Of a DNA stretch of 64,000 nt, positions 61,079-64,000 are shown in pieces (within the stretch, counting starts at the first letter, position 1; the number at the start of each line of letters is the position of its first letter). The position numbers were made by a program, and so were the translations under genes. The notes under the pieces were generated by a model. It had not been told where the DNA came from. It did not search any database and saw nothing but the letters and a program-made list of their open reading frames with translations. This DNA is from Enterococcus cecorum DSM 20682 = ATCC 43198 (GTDB lineage Bacteria; Bacillota; Bacilli; Lactobacillales; Enterococcaceae), in the NCBI RefSeq assembly GCF_000407565.1, contig NZ_ASWI01000004.1, positions 174,501 through 238,500 on the forward strand. Direction: 5' to 3'.

Positions 61079-61801
61079 TTATTGACAGACTTTTTCTAAA
61101 TCATCAATGACTTTAGAAAAATAAGTTCGTGAAAGAGGTAGTAAAGTATTATCTTTTAATTGAACGATACGCTTGCCACGACTAACATCTTTTACGGCAT
61201 GTTTATTGACGATAAAAGAGCGATGAATCCGTAACAAGCCCTCATGTAGCACCTCAACCTGATTTAAAGGCAAGTAGAATTCATATTGCAAGTTGGGGCC
61301 GACAAAACGTATTTTATGCATACTTTTAGATTCAATATAGCGTAAATTTTTTAACGGAATTTTCATGAGTCGACACCGGTCTTTGATAATGAGGCTATTT
61401 TGTCCTGTTTGGTGCTTTCGTTGAAAATAGTAATTCACCTGCATTTCAACATTAGAAGCAAACCGCATGAAATATTCATTTTTATTCAGAACGATAATAG
61501 AGGGCCATTTTGCTTTCAAAGTCTCTTTATTGGCGTCGCTGTTGGTAATGAGAACAAGTTGGCCTTTATTATCTAAGTGATGAATATGCTCAATGAATTG
61601 TAAATGTTTTTTGGCTTTTTCATCCATATTTATTGAAATAAAATAAAGATTTACGTCTTCTGATTGAGGAAGATTTGCTAATAAAAAATCAGTTTGACTA
61701 TATTGTATTAACGTTTCTTTTTGATGACGTAATAATTGAATTAATAGATTTTTCAAGATAGAATCACTGTTTTGCTGTGTTTCGATGAGATAGATAGCCA
61801 T
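61079..61801 (-). CDS. LytTR-domain regulator with degenerate receiver
   Basis: 240 residues. The N-terminal about 120 residues have a receiver-like pattern (VNLYFISINMD, then LVLITNSD) but the phosphoacceptor Asp normally in YFLDI is Ser, so phosphorylation is unlikely. The C-terminal LytTR DNA-binding domain is clear (LKNLRYIESKSMHKIRFV, LLRIHRSFIVNKHAVKDV, LPLSRTYF). AgrA/ComE-type but with no kinase or peptide gene nearby. Promoter region upstream is AT-rich; ATG follows AAAGGAAT. Confidence 0.85.
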   Translation of the reverse strand: MAIYLIETQQNSDSILKNLLIQLLRHQKETLIQYSQTDFLLANLPQSEDVNLYFISINMDEKAKKHLQFIEHIHHLDNKGQLVLITNSDANKETLKAKWPSIIVLNKNEYFMRFASNVEMQVNYYFQRKHQTGQNSLIIKDRCRLMKIPLKNLRYIESKSMHKIRFVGPNLQYEFYLPLNQVEVLHEGLLRIHRSFIVNKHAVKDVSRGKRIVQLKDNTLLPLSRTYFSKVIDDLEKVCQ

Positions 61802-62047
61802 GGGTAATTCCTTTCTTTATAAAAATTGCAAGCAAAATTATTTGACGATTTTCATTTATTTTTAATTAACTATCAAACAATATAACATAAAATGAAGAAA
61901 ATAAGTGGAAATCTTTTCGCAACTTGCCATGGATTTTTAGTCGTCATTTTGAGAAAATTTTTCAAACAAAGCCAAACAAGAACATATAGACGCATAAAAT
62001 ACAGAGTGCTATAATTAAAAACGAAGAAAAAAGAGTAGGTGATGGAT

Positions 62048-63208
62048 GTGAAATTACTACATACAGCGGATTGGCATTTAGGAAAAAAGTTGCATGGATT
62101 TGATATGTTACCTGATCAATCGTATATCTTAGAGCAGATTCTACAATTGGCCAAAGAAGAGAAGGTTGATGCGATTATGATTACTGGAGATATTTATGAC
62201 CGCGCAATTGCCAGTAACGAAGCGATTCAATTAGGAAATCAAACTTTTCGAAAATGGAATATCGATGAACAATTTCCGTTATTGATGATAAGTGGTAACC
62301 ATGATTCCGCAACACGACTAGCTACAGGAAAAGAATGGTTCGCAGCTAATCATTTTCATTTAAATACCACAATTAAAGAGAGTTTGACGCCAATTACATT
62401 AGGAGACTGTCAGTTTTATTTGCTTCCTTATGTGGAATTAATCGAGGCACGTTTTTTTGTTGAAAATGAGGGATTGGTTGAAGAAGCGCCAAATTCATTG
62501 TCACAAGTATTGCAAATTATTATTCAAGAAATGCAGAAGACTTTTGATCCAAGTAAAAAGCATATTTTTATCGGACATTTATTTGTGGCAGGGAGTTTAC
62601 GCCAAGAGTCAGAAACACCATTAGAAATCGGTGGTTTACAAAGCGTGGCCAGTGATTTATTCGATGTATTTGACTATGCAGCATTTGGTCATTTACATTC
62701 TGCTACAGCTAATTTAAAGGGAAAAGTGCGCTATAGTGGTTCACCATTGAAATATTCTGTTGGTGAATATCGTGATCCAAAAGGCGTACGAATTATCAAT
62801 ACGGATTTATTAGCTGATGATTTTGAGCAAGCGGCACGTTTTGTTCCGCTACAGCCTTTACGAGAAGTCTATCATTTAGAAGCAAGCTTTGAAGATTTGT
62901 TATATCAGCGAGGAAAATTAAAAGAATATGCCAATGATTATTTGTCCGTTTCACTATCCAATGAAGAAGTCATCATGCAGCTGATGAATCAATTACGCCC
63001 TTTATATCCATACTTACTCAATGTGACACGTAAAGAAAGACAGCGTCTAGCATCAGCAACTAAACGGATTCCTCTATCCAAAATTAATCAACCTGAAGCA
63101 TTGATTCAAGATTTTTTTGTGCGATTATATGAGGAGCCGTTGACCGAACAACAACAAAATTGGATAAAAGATGCGATGAATCAAGTAAGCGGAAAGGATG
63201 AATCATAA
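62048..63208 (+). CDS. sbcD: Exonuclease subunit SbcD
   Basis: About 386 residues. Mre11-type phosphoesterase: LLHTADWHLGKKLHG, TGDIYDR, ISGNHDSA, IGHLFVAG and FGHLHSA. Acts with SbcC to cut DNA hairpins and palindromes. The GTG at 62048 is preferred because AGTAGG is 8 bases upstream and family members begin with KLLHTADWHLG. Its stop directly abuts the sbcC ATG. Confidence 0.95.
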   Translation: MKLLHTADWHLGKKLHGFDMLPDQSYILEQILQLAKEEKVDAIMITGDIYDRAIASNEAIQLGNQTFRKWNIDEQFPLLMISGNHDSATRLATGKEWFAANHFHLNTTIKESLTPITLGDCQFYLLPYVELIEARFFVENEGLVEEAPNSLSQVLQIIIQEMQKTFDPSKKHIFIGHLFVAGSLRQESETPLEIGGLQSVASDLFDVFDYAAFGHLHSATANLKGKVRYSGSPLKYSVGEYRDPKGVRIINTDLLADDFEQAARFVPLQPLREVYHLEASFEDLLYQRGKLKEYANDYLSVSLSNEEVIMQLMNQLRPLYPYLLNVTRKERQRLASATKRIPLSKINQPEALIQDFFVRLYEEPLTEQQQNWIKDAMNQVSGKDES

Positions 63209-64000
63209 ATGTTACCTCAAAAAATCCAAATGAAAAATTTTGGTCCGTATGTAGATGAATGTGTAGATTTTTCTGATTTGCAAGCAGATGGCCTTTTTTT
63301 GATTACTGGCGATACTGGCGCAGGCAAGACCACCATTTTAGATGCGATGACCTTTGCCCTTTATGGAAAAGTTACGTCTGATAAGCGTACACCACTTGAG
63401 ATGCGTAGTCATTTTGCTGATGAAACAGCAAAAACGGAGGTCCAATTTACCTTTTCTCATCAAAATTACACCTATAAAATTACGCGTCAACCAAGGATGT
63501 TTATTCCAAAAAAGAATGGAGAAAAGAAAAAAATAGAACACAATGTCCATTTAGAAGTATTTGATGAAGAACAACAATTAGTACGCAATATTACTTCTAT
63601 TAAGGATGTTAACCAATTTGTCGATTCTTTATTACATTTAACGAGTGAACAATTTTCACAGATTATGTTACTTCCTCAAGGCAAATTTCAAGAGTTTTTA
63701 TTGTCAAATAGCAGTAGTAAGAGTGATATTTTGCGTACGATTTTTAATACCCAATTTTATCGTCAATTAGCTGACTGGATGAAAGAAAATTATAAGCAAA
63801 AGGAAAAGGCTGTCAATCGTCAAATAGACCAACTACATCAGCTAACAGAGCAATTCCAGTTTATACAAGCTGATTCCCAAATAGAAAATCAAGCAACAAC
63901 AAGTTTGGAAAATTGGCCAGAACTTTTTGCTGCTGATTTAAAAATACAAAATCAGCAGTTAGGGAATCAAAAAAATACCCTTCAAGAGCAATATCAATTT
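63209..64000 (+). CDS. sbcC: Exonuclease subunit SbcC (partial, runs off the window)
   Basis: Open from ATG at 63209 to the window end, 264 codons. N-terminal ATPase lobe: IQMKNFGPYVDE, Walker A TGDTGAGKTTILDA, and the Q-loop region QIMLLPQGKFQEFLLSNS, entering the coiled coil. Rad50-like partner of SbcD. The rest lies beyond 64000. Confidence 0.95.
   Translation, partial: MLPQKIQMKNFGPYVDECVDFSDLQADGLFLITGDTGAGKTTILDAMTFALYGKVTSDKRTPLEMRSHFADETAKTEVQFTFSHQNYTYKITRQPRMFIPKKNGEKKKIEHNVHLEVFDEEQQLVRNITSIKDVNQFVDSLLHLTSEQFSQIMLLPQGKFQEFLLSNSSSKSDILRTIFNTQFYRQLADWMKENYKQKEKAVNRQIDQLHQLTEQFQFIQADSQIENQATTSLENWPELFAADLKIQNQQLGNQKNTLQEQYQF

Overview
The window is low-GC Firmicutes DNA of lactic-acid-bacterium type. 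The best fit is Enterococcus or a close relative: acetolactate synthase/decarboxylase for acetoin, a CiaRH-like two-component system, EfrAB-like exporter, tatD-rnmV-rsmA operon, a THF-riboswitch ECF folate transporter, LCP/CpsB/CpsC/CpsD proteins, a bcrRABD bacitracin locus and enterococcal-type IS elements. Species cannot be proved from the sequence. No rRNA, tRNA or CRISPR array was seen.

Layout. 1-35 kb is mostly chromosomal backbone: yaaA and a lipase-like hydrolase; a broken deoC; alsS-budA; a CiaRH-like system divergent from a decaying ABC transporter with a perfect TTTAAG-N5-TTTAAG box between them; hydrolases; a MetE-like enzyme; DAHP synthase; a MtaR/CpsY-like LysR regulator with a Nudix gene; a metF remnant; tatD-rnmV-rsmA; a probable small RNA; two ECF S-components (one folT behind a THF riboswitch); two small paralogous proteins next to an efrAB-like exporter; a 3D-domain cell-wall protein; an LCP protein; and a capsule-type phosphoregulatory operon lacking glycosyltransferases.

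35.07-55.26 kb is one interrupted gene. An oppA-type peptide-binding lipoprotein gene is split by about 18.6 kb bounded by two directly repeated IS200/IS605-type elements (tnpA+tnpB). The cargo is a mosaic: truncated galM, prsA and group II intron remnants, a MITE-like palindrome, a lipoprotein, an IS256 element, an IS256 fragment, an internally deleted IS6 element, a GIY-YIG nuclease/tyrosine recombinase pair, a SEFIR/TIR-domain protein beside an hsdS remnant, and a piece of a clostridial-type integrative element carrying bcrRABD bacitracin resistance with its two BcrR operators.

55.3-64 kb returns to backbone: lipoate ligase, EF-P, a CLC-type antiporter, trmN6-like methyltransferase with a GIY-YIG protein, PlsC, an orphan LytTR regulator without the phosphoacceptor Asp, and sbcD-sbcC (sbcC runs off the end).

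Two themes cut across the window. First, a dispersed intergenic repeat in two structural classes (A and B) sits at the 3' ends of genes. Its outer stem sequence changes between copies while base pairing is kept, and each copy is followed by a partial copy. Second, many genes are decaying (deoC, metF, oppA, ABC permease/ATPase, galM, prsA, hsdS, recombinase, one tnpB); three of the lesions look like G-to-A changes that remove a start codon or turn TGG into TGA.
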